Notes: generated from the sequence alone by a model not told the origin. 64,000 nucleotides of DNA from Mercenaria mercenaria (GCF_021730395.1 NC_069365.1:21302001-21366000), one strand, 5' to 3'. Shown: positions 23,948-36,583, numbered from the stretch's first letter. Numbers and translations: made by a program.

Positions 23948-26392
23948 TTTTATGTAGTGTTTAAAACAGAAAAGGGTTCAATGGCTTTCTATTGCTCCAA
24001 ACTTGTGCGCCAATACCTTTTTTCAATATATCTAGAGTTAATACTTTGTTTCTAGTGCAGATGTATGAACAATTTTTTTACAACTAACATTACTCTATAA
24101 TGTTCATTAGTGTTTCCTGCAGGCCTTTTTAACATGGCGCAGCGCCATGCCCCCTTTGAAGTGCCGCCAAGGTGCCCTTCAAGCTGCCCGTTTGCGCCAT
24201 GTGCCCTTTTATTTTATCAGGCTTTTGTATTTATCTTGAAAAGTGCCCTTTCAAAACCAGCCTGGATAGCCAATGTCCGCGGGGCATGTTCCGTGTATTG
24301 TACCGTCAATTAGCGGCTTTGATCAACAGGTCGACACGTGGGTGCATCAACCGTGAATGACCCTGATTAAGAACTGACAGGATTATGCAATCAATTACTG
24401 TTTTATGATTCTTTAATTGGAAACAGTAGATGAAAATTTGTTGTTTTTAGCACGTCGGCGGAGAAGCTACATTTAGCCTTTTTACGAAAGAGATGATTGA
24501 AAACAGTCAGTTAACACATGATTAAAGGATAATTATTTTAAAAGGTTGTAATCAGTTAAAATGTAGATTGATTGTCGCTTATTTTTGATGCGCTCATTAG
24601 GCCTTTAAAAATAAAATGTTGAATGCCCTTTGCCGATCGCCGACCAACCCATGAAAAATTACCAGACTCAAAATGTTTTACATCGATTTTATCTACAAGA
24701 TATATTTTATTCCTTCACGGGTATCATTTATAAAAATAATACAAGATAAACATTTAAGCTTCAGAATGATACCAAATTCATTAAAATCGACAAATGTCTT
24801 GTTTAATAATTATGAAGTAGTACTTTCAAAAGCACATTCATGACGCGCCGACGCAGAAGTCGCCACCATCTTGAAAATTTGAAAACGTACATCGGTATGA
24901 AAATAACCGATAACCTAGCGATTAAGTTATAAAACCTGATCGAGATTTAAATGAATAAACTAAAAATGCAAGGCCCTAGTTTTGTTTTAGTAAATAATTT
25001 GTCAAAATAATTTTATAAGGCTGAAATTTAAGTTGAAAGTGCACGGCCGCATTCAAGCAAGCCGAAATTTTGAATTATTATTCGCAATGAACCATAGGTA
25101 TTCACATGTATGTTTATTTTACTAAATACTGTATGATTAGATAGAAAAAAAAACCAGATTCTTAGTCAATCATTGATTCAAACTAGTGTATGTAGGCTGA
25201 TCACTACCAAATAGAATGTAAGCCTCCGCAGGTCTAGTCACAAGTAGTCCAAATATAAATAGTACTAATCTTTTTTCCTTTCCTAGTGCATTTTCTCGGC
25301 AGCAACGTGCTTACTTTTACACTACCGCGTTTCAGTATGTATCACTTTGCATTCTAATGAAATCGGCATGTTCCTATCGCATGCTAGATAAAAATGGCGG
25401 CGTAAGAATTTAATGTCACGAAAAGAGAAATTGAAAGAAGCGAAAAATAGTAAATTTAGCGGGTTGTAACAAACTGTAGTTTTCTTATATAAAAGTTAAC
25501 ACCCACTTTTCTTTTTGTTTTTCTAAAGTAGCGGTCTAGTTCTTTATGGGAATATAAGTGTCTGAAAATCTGATATGCTAGAAAATGTCGAAACACCGTT
25601 ATGAAGTGAGTGGATTTTATATGAAATAAAGAACAGCTGGATTTAGTGGTGTTCAGCCTGTATCGCAGAAACTTGATAAAAATAGTGGCAGACGATCTAA
25701 TCTAGCAAATTTCACAGCATGTACTTTTTACGTAGCATTCTACTTTCGTTTTCGTATGCCCAAAACAAAAGAAAAACGTAACTTTCCATGTAGATTTGTC
25801 TTCTAAATCTTACTGACAACGAAGAACAATGGGTTTAATCAGCGATTTAGGTACACAGTCATTGATTACATGTAGATTTGACGAACTGCCTATGCTCTTA
25901 ACGTAATTCAATGGTGAAATGGTATGTGATGATTGACAAAATAAAGTTGGGCATTGATAGTTGTTCAATAAAACTTGTTACTTATTAAATTATCACCAGA
26001 TATCTGTCTCTGAAAATGCAAGCCAGCACTTCATGTTGGTAACAAAATAAAAATGTTTGAAAGTATGGTAAACATTATCTAAGGAATAATACAAAATATC
26101 TACCCCATATCTGAGATATGAAAAATTCTCAAATGCAATGTGAAAATAATATGTAAAATGGTGTCTGTAAAATGATGCCAGCAAGCGTACTTGGACAATG
26201 CCCTTTCAGTGCCAAACCGCGCAATAAAAGTGCCCTTTTTCAAGGGAAGCACCATGCCCCTTTTAGAGTCTGCAGGAAACACTATTCATATTGTGTTGTA
26301 AGTGAGAGCACAGTAAAATGTATACATTCATGTACTAGCGCAATAATTTAGAGCATTAGAAAGCCATTGAACCCATTTTTGTTTTAAACTTA
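23948..26392. repeat. Palindrome split by the hAT-like element
   Basis: Left arm TTTAAAACAGAAAAGGGTTC then AATGGCTTTCTATTGCTC (about 23949-24005) is mirrored by GAGCATTAGAAAGCCATTGA then ACCCATTTTTGTTTTAAA (about 26352-26389). The hAT-like element lies in the loop region. Confidence 0.7.
24108..26284. mobile_element. hAT-like non-autonomous element, 2177 bp
   Basis: Ends TAGTGTTTCCTGCAG and, inverted, TAGTGTTTCCTGCAG (CTGCAGGAAACACTA at 26270-26284) are identical over 15 bp and fit the hAT pattern Y-A-R-N-G. Subterminal GTGCCCTT/AAGGGCAC repeats line both ends, as hAT transposase sites often do. TTCAT flanks both sides, but a full 8-bp duplication is not seen. The interior has no transposase. 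Confidence 0.75.
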
Positions 26393-27039
26393 GGTGGCAG
26401 GGGAGTGCAGATTTGCGAATTCCACATTGACGTGTGGGTACCAGTGTTGAAATATCCATAGAAATCTCGTTTTTGCTTATTTTTCTTTGAAACTACTATG
26501 GACTATTGCAGATACTATAGACTACATAAAGACGACTCTCCGGTCCTATGCACCTGTCGCTTTCCATGCCAGATGTAGTGAAAATTGGCCAAATCACCCA
26601 AATTTTATAGACCAAAATAAGCCTAACCGGGCCTCACTTCGAACTCTGCCATTCATCCATTTTGTATTTTTAAATCCAATTTCATAGCATATATGTATAG
26701 TGCGAACATAGATGCATACCCAGGTGGTGTGGAATGTGTCTCCCAACCACCACTTTATTTCCCTAATTTTCACTTGAAAAAAAGTGGATGGATGACAGCC
26801 GAGCGTCTGGCCGACTTTTTGTTCTGATGTTTATGTTTTAGCCTCAACCGAAAGTACGGAGCTAGGAATTTTAAAACACCCGCCATGTAGAATCATTAAC
26901 CGTTCCTCATTCCCCAGATATATTAAAGAATTAATAATGATAAATAACCAGTAAGATAGATATGCCTTTATATCGCCCCTGTCCTGTTTATACAGAAAAT
27001 CGACCGGGGCCAAACTACGAAACCGCTCCCCTGCCACCT
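26392..27039. mobile_element. TIR element with AGGTGGCAGGGGAG ends, 648 bp
   Basis: AGGTGGCAGGGGAG at the left is mirrored by CTCCCCTGCCACCT at the right. No coding capacity and no convincing duplication of flanking bases; it abuts the palindrome on its left. Confidence 0.6.
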
Positions 27040-27327
27040 TAGCATTAAAACGTATCTTTTAATAGAGTGCAAAACATATATAATATATATCTATTTAAGG
27101 TAACTCACAACCATCATGGGCTAAATAATAAGTAATTGGTATTTTTTCCCAATTCATACTAATTAATATTGGATAATTTTAACAAACTAAGTCTTTTTTA
27201 TTTTTCTTTCTCTTTTAAACATCAATGGCAGTTATTATTGATCTTTATTATTATTTTCCTTTATTTTGCTGATAAATAACAACAAATTTTGGTATTTTTC
27301 TTATAAACACATTTTTTAAAAAACATA

Positions 27328-28927
27328 CAGTGCTTTAGGGTATAGTGGATAGCTAACTAATTTTTCTTGCATTCCAATTCAAAGAAATGAACTTTTGTAG
27401 TTTTTATTCAGTATATCAGACTGAAAACATCTATTCTTCTTAAAACAGCCAGCTTTTCATAGAAATTCATATCTTTTTTCTCTCCACGCCATTGTTTACA
27501 TATGTGCTGATTTAGGGTGTACAGGATAGCTTTGGTCATTTTTTTACATTATTAGTTTAAAATCCACATCTTAACAAACTTTCCAAAATTTCTTTAATAT
27601 AAATCAGAATAATAATGTATTCTCTTTTCAAAAACATTCAGATTTTTAAATTTCTATCAAATACTTTTCATTCACGGACGATTTTCACATATACACCAAT
27701 TTAGTCTATAGGGGATAGCTTTATTTAACATTTGATGACTTATGAAAAATAACACAAGAAGCAAATATTTAAAATGTATGTCAGAATATCTGTTTGCATG
27801 CAAGTTAAAGAATGATATGACAATTTATACAATAATTCAAGTCTAAATATAAAATTTGTCAATCTATCCTCTATACCCTAAAATCCGCTACTGGTTTCAA
27901 AGCAGTTTCCGTCATAAAATGAAGGTTTTTCAAATATCTTTTTTCTTGAACATTTCAGTTCCGTAAAATGCTCCCAAAGAGAACACCTTAGCTCTTCTGC
28001 TTTACGAAAACATAAATATCAATAGTGTCTAGCGCACGTGATAACACACATAGGGGCTCCAAAAGGGGTGAATAAATAGAGCTGAATCGGTTGACTACAG
28101 AAGCAGTTTCCGTCATCAATTTTTGTTTTAATATTTATGTACTTTTTTACAGTGAATACGACTAGAAAAGCACCATCCGTGTTTTTTTTAATCTTTCTGG
28201 TAAAATTTTTAATACAATTTTAAGAAGTTTGAAGGTTCAGGTGTTAAATTAGGCTTGTTGAATATAGGAGGTAAAAAAAAAAGCAAAACCTCAGACTCGA
28301 ACTCGCGATCTCATGCTTGTGAAGCCAATGTTCTACTGATTGAGCTACACGGCCAGTTGACATCATGGCGACAATTTATATAGCTTAAATACACATATAC
28401 TACGTAAGGGATACAAACGTCATTTTGTATGGCGCATAGTATGTGACCAGTTACCCCGGCCCACTTGGATAAGAAAAATCTGGCAGGGGTAACCTAATCA
28501 TCTATATTTCATATTGGTTTTTGCTTTCTTAACCGAGAAAAAAAAATATTGGCGATGCACAAAAATGACTCATTTTTATCTTTATTATGTATTTTTGGTA
28601 AATCATCAGGTTTCGACTGCCAAAAGGAGGAACTTTCAACTTAATTGGGGATTACGGAGTTATTCTTTGCGCATGCCCATTAGTTGCACGTGAAATACCC
28701 CATGTGCGGAATGTAAACAAAACAATTATGGAATGAACAATTCGAGTTTTCTTGGAAAGTTTTTACCCTTTGTTGCTGAAATTTCACAGAGCTCTGGATT
28801 GCAGGGTAGCATTATGGAAACAATATCGACTTCATTGTGAAGAACGTCACGAAACGTAAAATAATGCGTTGACAGATACTACTAGCCGACGGAAAATGCT
28901 TCGAAACCAGTATACCCTAAAGCACTG
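27328..28927. mobile_element. TA-flanked TIR element, 1600 bp, with iterated subterminal motif
   Basis: Ends CAGTGCTTTAGGGTATA and TATACCCTAAAGCACTG, each flanked by TA, fit the mariner/pogo group. Degenerate copies of TTTAGGGT.TA..GGATAGCTTT recur inside (27512, 27702 and, inverted, 27865), and CAGTTTCCGTCAT occurs at 27904 and 28104. No transposase frame. Confidence 0.8.
28278..28352 (-). pseudogene. tRNA-like sequence inside the TA-flanked element
   Basis: Minus strand: GCCGTGTAGCTCAATCAGTAG (A-box-like) then GCGAGTTCGAGTCTGAGG (B-box-like), with TTTTTTTTTT following as a possible Pol III terminator. The acceptor stem does not pair, so it is a pseudogene or SINE head. Confidence 0.5.
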
Positions 28928-28943
28928 TATCTCAGTTAAACGT

Positions 28944-29030
28944 TAAGACCTGACATAACATGGAAAATAAAAAATGTAAAATATCAATTAAAATGAACTT
29001 ATAAAGTGATATGAGTTATGTCAGGTCTTA
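28944..29030. mobile_element. Small MITE, 87 bp
   Basis: TAAGACCTGACATAAC at the left is mirrored by GTTATGTCAGGTCTTA at the right (16 bp perfect), around an AT-rich loop. Confidence 0.7.
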
Positions 29031-29740
29031 TATTTAGGACTACTTCCAAGGGAGGAAACGTCTTGGGAGGCACTGTCTGGGGGGGGAACGTCTGGATACC
29101 GTCGCGACCTCACATTTTTTATATCAGGGACTTTGAATAGGTATGCAGGACAGAGTAAAAAAAAAGACTAATAAACAACACGACTTGACATGTAAACCTT
29201 AAACCTGGTGACTTTAATCGCCTTTTAAACGTCTGCAACCTCCAGATGAATAGTGCAAATGGGCGTGTTTCTTTAAGGGGAGAAAACTCTTTAATTACCA
29301 TTCCAGTTTTTGTTAATGGTAAGAGACCACCAATTGTTTCCCCATATAACATTATCGCGTGTATGGCCTTCTATAAATCGAAACATGTATATCTAATAAC
29401 ATGTTTTTCAAGAACTATCTTGGCTCTACCGAAATATCGTACGAAAACACATTAATAGTGATACCTTATTAAAAGGTCAGTCTGGTGTAGGCCCTACACC
29501 CAAGTTGTAGGAGGAGCTTCCTAAAAATACACGAATGTAAGTGAGGTCGAGAAACGGTCAGTTGAATTCTAAACAAACCCTATTAAATCATCAATGCTTT
29601 TTAGTTTTAGTCTACAAAGAAACACTTTCAGGATTTTCTACAGTATAGTGAAACATATTATGGATTTATCTGGTGATTATTTGTTTCAAAATTGATGCTT
29701 TCTTCTGTGTTTACAGTATTTTATTATACCTTTTGATAAA

Positions 29741-30769
29741 GGCAGTGGCTAGGTAGCCGGTTCCGGCTACCTAGACCTTTAGTCTACATAGCCGGTTCCG
29801 GCTACCGAGACTAAAGGTCTAGGTAGCCGGTTCTATATATACATAACGTATATGTACATGTAAGGTCAAGGTAGCCGGTTTTGATAAACTGTATTATAAA
29901 GGATCATTATATTAGTTAAATAAATTACATTTCTTGTGATTTATTATTTATAATTTGTGACTTACTTGTTTATTTCGCCGTATTTACGCACTTATATCAT
30001 ATCTGTTGATACTTTGTTATGTTATCATGTCGTTTTTGTCACTGGAGTGTTTAAATGGCGCGTTTATAAATTCTTAAAATATCTTTTAATCATTTTTTTT
30101 GTAGTTTGTTATATATTGAAAAACATTTTTGATAGATGATGTCAACTGACGGCGATTCTTTAGCATTAGGTCATTAGTTATTATCTTTCGTATTTAGAAT
30201 ATTATGCTGCCTTAGATAAAGAGCTCATATGTTCAAACAAACAATTAGAACCAATCAAGATTATTGACTAATAACAAATTGGCGGAGAAATTTTGTAGTA
30301 GTTAATTAATTAAAGACGCAAAATCATAGAGGTGCGAAAGTGGTGATCACCTACAATTATCACTTAAACGGAGCAAGAAAGGATCAAACGCCAGAATGTT
30401 CAGTTGAGCCTCATCATTTAATGTACATTGATGCTCTTTGTTTTGCCCTTTATTACTGTTTGTTTTGTTTTGTTTTAAGAATGAATCACAGTATCTCATA
30501 TATGTATCGAGTACGTTTTAACATAACAAATTGAAAATGTCGCTCGATATGATATGAGCGTGTAAATACGAAATATACCGGTTAAACACAAATAATAAAT
30601 AATGAATTACAAGAAATGTAATTCGTTAAACTAATATTATGATTCTTTATAATACAGTTTATTAAATCCGGCTACCTTGACTTACATGTTCATATACGAT
30701 ATCTATATATAGAGCAAGCTACCTAGACCTTTAGTCTAGGTAGCCAGAACCGGCTACCTAGCCACTGCC
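29741..30769. mobile_element. GGCAGTGGCTA-family element 2, 1029 bp, perfect 9-bp duplication
   Basis: TTTGATAAA flanks both sides (29732-29740, 30770-30778). Ends GGCAGTGGCTAGGTAGCCGG and CCGGCTACCTAGCCACTGCC. Inverted arms extend about 230-270 bp, with palindromic modules (TAGCCGGTTCCGGCTA; GACCTTTAGTCTA). No transposase. The paralogous copy at 31225 reads straight through this site. Confidence 0.93.
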
Positions 30770-31364
30770 TTTGATAAAATTTGCTACATTTTATGTGTAT
30801 TGTTTTTTTTTTTCATATTAAATACATTGTCGTGCAATACTAACGATGTAAGCAAGTAGTCATCTCATTAACATAAAAATCATACTTAAGTATCACTATT
30901 CATAGGTATTTTGGTGGAACTAATACAGTTGTTGGAAAAAAAGTGATCCGATAGACACGTTTCAATTTATAGAAGGCCGTGCACGCCATAATTTTATAAT
31001 GGAATTCAATGGGAAAACAAGTGGTAGTCTCTAATATATAACCTACCGGACCACTAGGTCAGAGACCATCAATTAAAAAATGTACAGGTAACTTAGTGGG
31101 CATTAGTTATGTGTATGCTTGGGAATAAGGTCATGTTTGTCCGTTCTGATTGGTCAGTCATGTAAACAAACTATAGATAAGATTTTTCTTTTTCAAAATT
31201 GACTTTTTTACTGCATTTACAGTATTTCATTATATGTTTTGACAAAATATGCTACAAAAAGTTACATCAAACGAATGTTTTCCGTCGTCCCAATGATTCA
31301 AACATTGTGTCATCTCATTTGCACGAAAATTACTTAAATAAAGTATCGCTATTTATATATTTAT

Positions 31365-32433
31365 GGAAGTGTCTAGGGGTATGGATCCGTACCTCTAGAA
31401 TCTGATTCTAGAGGTACGGATCCATACCTCTAGACAAGACTGTTAGGTATTTTCTAGGGGTACGGACCTCCGTTTTTCTAGAGGTTAAGTGTCATTTACA
31501 TTTAAAATTTTATTGAAAATGAAAGAAAAAATAAGACTTCATCAGTATTCACCTTAAACTTGGATCTAAGTGGTTTACAGATAACAACGTTCATCCGATT
31601 TGTTACATTTTCCTTCGAAACGTAAATAACCGAGGAACACCAAATAAATCATGAGGATTTGAACTGGCAGAAAAAAGGTATTAAAATTATTTTAAAAAAT
31701 ATTAAGTATGTTTGAAAAAAAAAACTGTTTTTAATGATAATTAACTCTTAGGGTATTTATGTTTTCCACACATTTGGTAGCCGTTACGAGATACAAGGGA
31801 CGTTTTCACAAACAATTTCTTTTACTTAATATTGATTATAAAACAATCAGTTCCGTGCCGATTATCATTATATCTTGTTAAATAACAAAATAAAAGAAAC
31901 AAAATAAATAGGTGCATAGGCCTAATAATAATTATTATTATCCTAATTTTTTTTCTGCTGAAGTTCATATATAATTTATCCAGCGGTTAGATTCACTCAT
32001 TTATCTGTTATCAACCAACTAATCCGCATGGAACAGTGTATTCATTTGGAGTTCCTCGGTTATTTAGGTTTTGAAAGAGAAGATAAACAATCGGGTGAAC
32101 GCTGGTATCTGTACATCATTTAAATCCAAGTTTTAAGTAAACACTAGTTAAGTTTTATTTGTTATTTCATTTTCAACAAAATTTAAGATGTAAATAACCC
32201 TAAATCTCTAGAAAAAGGAGGTCCGTACCCCTAGAAAACCCATAACAGGCTTTTTAACATTTATTTCTTAGATTTTTCTTAAGGGTCACTCCTTATTGTA
32301 CCCTAAGTCACCCCTTAGTGGTCCTTAGTGCTCACTTAGAGGTCCTTAGTGGTCCTTTGTGCCTCCTTAGTGGTCCTTAGCGGTCCTTAGTGGTCCTTAG
32401 TGGTATATTGCAGGACCGCCCCTAGACACTTCC
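31365..32433. mobile_element. GGCAGTGGCTA-family element 3, 1069 bp, 9-bp duplication
   Basis: Ends GGAAGTGTCTAGGGG and CCCCTAGACACTTCC; flanks TATATTTAT and TATATTTTT (8 of 9). Arms of about 280 bp: CCGAGGAAC, GTAAATAACC and CTCTAGA modules pair across. Modules near the left end include GGATCCGTACCTCTAGAATC. Near the right end a ~10-bp repeat of TCCTTAGTGG runs at about 32310-32402. Confidence 0.9.
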
Positions 32434-32699
32434 TATATTTTTGCATCCAATATTTTGATGGAAATAAGATAGTTCTTGAAAGACATGTGATAAGATATAC
32501 AGTTTTCGAATTATTGAAGGCCGTACACGAAATAATGGAAGTCTAAGTTTCAAGTTTCAAGCTTATTTTCTTATGTTTGGCCCATATGGGCATCAACATT
32601 TACAATGATGAAATACAAAGAAAACAATTGGAAAACAATTGGTGGTCTCTAACCCATAGCCATCTGCCCGCATCGTTGTCATCTCCTACTTGCTTGGTA

Positions 32700-33260
32700 T
32701 ATTTTGCTTATACAGTAGTGTTTTATTTTATGCATTATGCTATGAAATTGCAGTTTAATATCTAGATGATCTATGAAGTTAGGAACTCATCAAATTGTTA
32801 ATTTATTAAATTGTTTGACAAGGTTATTATTACCTTGGTTTTACTATGCAGTAGTGGATGGTATTTCGGATATGTAGCCTATTATTAAAGCTGTCTGTCC
32901 TAGGTGCAGCTTGACTTATTCGACTTATCGGGAAGGTGTACTATAGCATCAGGTATTATCTAAAAAATGAAGCTCTTCCATTGTCTGTGTGTCTGTTCAT
33001 CCATCTGTCCCCGTTATACACAATCTCTGATTACAGTGTTACCTGAAGTGTAATAGATCTTGGGAAGACTGACTTTACATTCGATATTTAAGTTGTTGAC
33101 CTGTCAAAAATATAATGATATTCATCTCTTGAGTACAATTATTTGGACAAAATACTGTAATCAAAATAATTTCGACAGTCAGATTGTTTTGTATTTGTGA
33201 TCGATAATCCAGGTGCGTTACTGGAGTGATTTCATCATTACGCAGATAAGGCATCAACGC
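32700..33260. other. No gene recognised
   Basis: No open exon or repeat family seen. Confidence 0.4.
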
Positions 33261-33279
33261 TCGACATAAGCTGAGGTTG

Positions 33280-34178
33280 GGGTAGGTGTGGGAGGGGCAA
33301 CTGCTGGGGGTTTGGCGGGGGCCTACCCCGAAAAGTTTTAGATTTTACTCATTTAAATAGAGCCCATTGAACGCAAATTAGAGACAAAAAATGACCCTTG
33401 ATGACAATTTTAAACATATTCCACCAAGTTCGATAACCAGCAAAATCGCTCCAGGTGCTGTAGAGTTATGGTCCTTGAATTACTCAAAATCTGCAAATTT
33501 AGCCTTGTCCGCCCTCTAAGTCAAACATTTTTTATCCGATTTTTACCAAGCTTGGTAACAATGTTTGTGGGCATAATATCTTGGCCAAGTTCGATAACCA
33601 GCAAAATCCCCCAGGCACTCTTGATTTATGGCCCTTGAATTACTAGAAAATCTGCAAATTTAGCCTTGTCTGCCCGCTAAGTCAAACAGTTTTCATCCGA
33701 TCTTCACCAAACTTGATGACAATGTTTGTGGGCATAATATCTTGGCCAAGTTCAATAACCTGCCAGATCCGCCCCAGACAGTCTTGGATTATGGCCCTTG
33801 AATTACTCAGAAAACTACGAAATTAGCCTTGCCCGCACTCTGAGTATAACAGTTTTCGTTCAATCTTCACAAACTTGCATGTTTGTCGGCTAAATATATC
33901 AGCCAGGTTCCATAATCAGCCAAATCACCCCAGGCATAATCTTGGATTATGGCCCTTGAATTACTCGAAATCTGTGAATTTAGTCTTGTCCATTCTCTAA
34001 GTTGAATAGTTTTCATCCGATCTTCACCAAATTTGCTGACAATGTTTTTGGGTAAAATATCTTGGCCAAGTTCGATAACCAGCCAAATCTGCCCCAGGCA
34101 CTCTTGAATTATTGCCCTAGAATTAGACCAAATTCGATGACGGGCGTATTTTGTGACAGTCTGCCACTCTTGTTCACA
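33280..34178 (+). mobile_element. Pearl-like element, about five core units
   Basis: Units of about 165 bp with ATCTTGGCCAAGTTCGATAA, CC.CAGGCA.TCTTG.ATTATG, GCCCTTGAATTACT and GCCTTGTC.GC. It ends GACAGTCTGCCACTCTTGTT, the common CTCTTGTT tail. Confidence 0.8.
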
Positions 34179-34809
34179 TTTAGGTTACACTGCTTGTTTG
34201 ACCAGAAGGGTTGTATTATATGTATTGAGCTGTTGTCATCATTGTACGCTTTCAATTTTTATGTTAGGGATTCTGCTTGGTTACATTATATGTTTTCAGA
34301 GGATATTCTGACTAGTTTAGTTAACTAGCACAACAAAAGTCTTAAAGCAACTGGTGCCAGTGGATGTGAGGGGTGTTTCACTTTTCATTACCTCTCATTA
34401 ACAGACTCAGTCAAACATGTTTGCAATGTGTTTTTGCTTAAGAGCATTCTATGCTTCTAAAGGACCTTATTACTGGTCTTTCTTTTCAAACTTGAAAACC
34501 CAGTAATTAAATTGGGAGGGTGGGTGTTTGGATGGCTTGGCTGCATCAAGTTTTTCATTTCTTGTGTGAATAACTTAAGTTAGGGTAAAGACACTTATAT
34601 GAATCTTGGCATGTAAGTAGCTTATAGTAATAACAAAGTTGGGATTGCTTTGTGGGCAAGTGGAATCAAGTTAAAATAATTGCTCAATAACTTCAGTTTG
34701 GCTGGATATATATTGCAAACTTTTTGGTAGCATATTGCAAGAGCAAGGTTCACAGTGGCACAGTGTTGTAAGGCAATGTCTGAATGCAAAAAGTTAGGAG
34801 GGCAGCTGA

Positions 34810-34810
34810 A

Positions 34811-34841
<31 letters not shown>

Positions 34842-34842
34842 A
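34810..34842 (+). repeat. (AATA)n microsatellite
   Basis: Eight uninterrupted tetranucleotide units. Confidence 0.97.
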
Positions 34843-35206
34843 GAGTCAGTAGGGTAAAGGTCACAGTTAAAAAAAGTTTTTCCACAGGGGTCATCAGAAA
34901 GGTGGTTTCCTATTTTCAGCTTCAGTTAGGGTTTACATATTGTCAGCTTGTATAAAAAATTAGCATCTGGTTATATTTAGGATTGCTGTTACTGAAAACA
35001 GAAAAATGATTTCTGTCAATAACTCAAGTTAGGAAAGAGATAAATTTATTTTATGCTGACTGATGAAATACTGTATTTTATCAGTGAGATATAATCCATA
35101 TCACTCACTGTAAGTGATATAGCATTGCCGATCTACTTGTACATTGTGTATAAATTAAAACTATTTGCTTAAAACAGGATGAAAATTATAGTTGCCTTTT
35201 GTTAAT

Positions 35207-36151
35207 TATCCCCCGCCGATGAAATCGGGAGGGGGGTATTGAAATGGCGTTGTCCGTCCGCAGCCATTTCTCAGTAACTACTGGATAGAATTTCATGAAA
35301 CTTGAAGTAAACATGAACCGACATACTGCGATGATGCCTGATAAGTTATTTTTTTGATTGGTCAATTTCTCTTAGAGTTATTGCCCTTGATTTAATGAAA
35401 AATGTCTGTCCTCAGCCATTTCTCAGTAACTAGCAGGTAGAATTTCATCAAACTTGAAACAGACATGAACCAAGATACTGCAATGATGCCCTTCAAGTTA
35501 TTGTTTAGATTGGTTAATTTCCTTTTGAGTTATTGCCCATGATTTAATGAAAAATGCACAAAAATGTCCGTCCGCCGCCATTTCTCAGTAACTAGCAGGT
35601 AGAATTTCATCAAACTTGAAATGAACATTAGCCAACATTCTGCAATGATGCCCGTTAACTTTTTTTTTTGATTAGTCAATTTCCTTTAGAGTTATAGCCC
35701 TTGATTTATTGAAAAATACACGTCTGCAGCCATTTCTCAGTAACAAGTTTGTAGAATTTCATGAAACTTGAAATAAATATGAACCAACATACTTTGATGA
35801 TGCTTGTCGTTTTCTTTTTGTATTGGTCAATTTTCCATACAGTTATTGCCTTTTAATTGTTTAAAAATCCACAGATTTGTACATAACAAACCAACCAATT
35901 GGAAGAATTTCATTAAACTTTTTTCATTCTTTTCCATGAACATGTATTTTAAACATGTGAAATTGTGTACCCACACCTGGTCGCAACCTTGCCTTGGTCA
36001 CCCCCCTCCCCCTACCCCCAATTTTTTTTTTTAGATTTTTTTTAGATTTTTAATTTTCCATCAGTATTTATAATCAACATGTAAAGTTTTGTAAGTTTTT
36101 GCTGGATATATTTTTGCCGTTGCTCACCACAGACCCTTTCAGCGGGGGATA
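35207..36151 (+). mobile_element. Tandem-core element with CCCCCGCCGATGAAATCGG end, copy 2 (plus)
   Basis: It begins TATCCCCCGCCGATGAAATC and ends CAGCGGGGGATA, giving short inverted ends TATCCCCCGC. The core has four to five units of 150-175 bp (CCATTTCTCAGTAACTAGC, AGAATTTCATCAAACTTG, TTATTGCCC). The right part carries the same unique tail as copy 1 (CTGGATATATTTTTGCCGTT). Confidence 0.8.
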
Positions 36152-36394
36152 CCAATTCCTTGAATTTGCTTGTTTATATATATTTCTCGATTCAAATTAT
36201 GTTACTTAATGAGGATTTCTTAATGTTATGCAGCGATAAATAAAATAAAATGGAACTTTATGTCGTGTGTGTCTTTTTAATGTCTCAGCACGTCTGACTT
36301 CATGTTTGTTTATGTGCGTCTATTTCCTGCAGTGAGATTAAAATTTGTTACAAAATGCATATCTTAATGTATTTAAGCATAAAATAAAAAGAAA

Positions 36395-36534
36395 GTTTGT
36401 TTGTTTTTTGTGAATATAGAATAACTCACCTCAAAATGAGAACATTTTCACTAGGGCTACGCGCGCATGAAAATATTTGAAATTTTCTCACTTCGCAGTA
36501 AGATATATTCCATATTCACTCAAAACAAACAAAT
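36395..36534. mobile_element. Palindromic MITE, relative of 15322-15470
   Basis: TTTGTTTGTTTTTTGTGAATA at the left and TATTCACTCAAAACAAACAAA at the right, with the same right flank phrase TATCCT as its relative. Less regular in the arms. Confidence 0.75.
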
Positions 36535-36583
36535 ATCCTCTATGTATTGCGGTGGAACTTGGAATGATGTAAGCAAGGTAATT

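Larger units (their letters stand above)
29690..32665 (+). repeat. Old tandem duplication, each copy holding a different transposon
   Basis: Copy A (29690-29740 plus 30770-31060) and copy B (31195-31364 plus 32434-32665) share TTTACAGTATTT.ATTATA, TGCTACA, ATCTCATT, AAGTATC.CTATT, GAAGGCCGT.CACG and GTGG..GTCTCTAA. Copy A carries the element 29741-30769 and copy B carries 31365-32433, at different positions. Confidence 0.75.
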
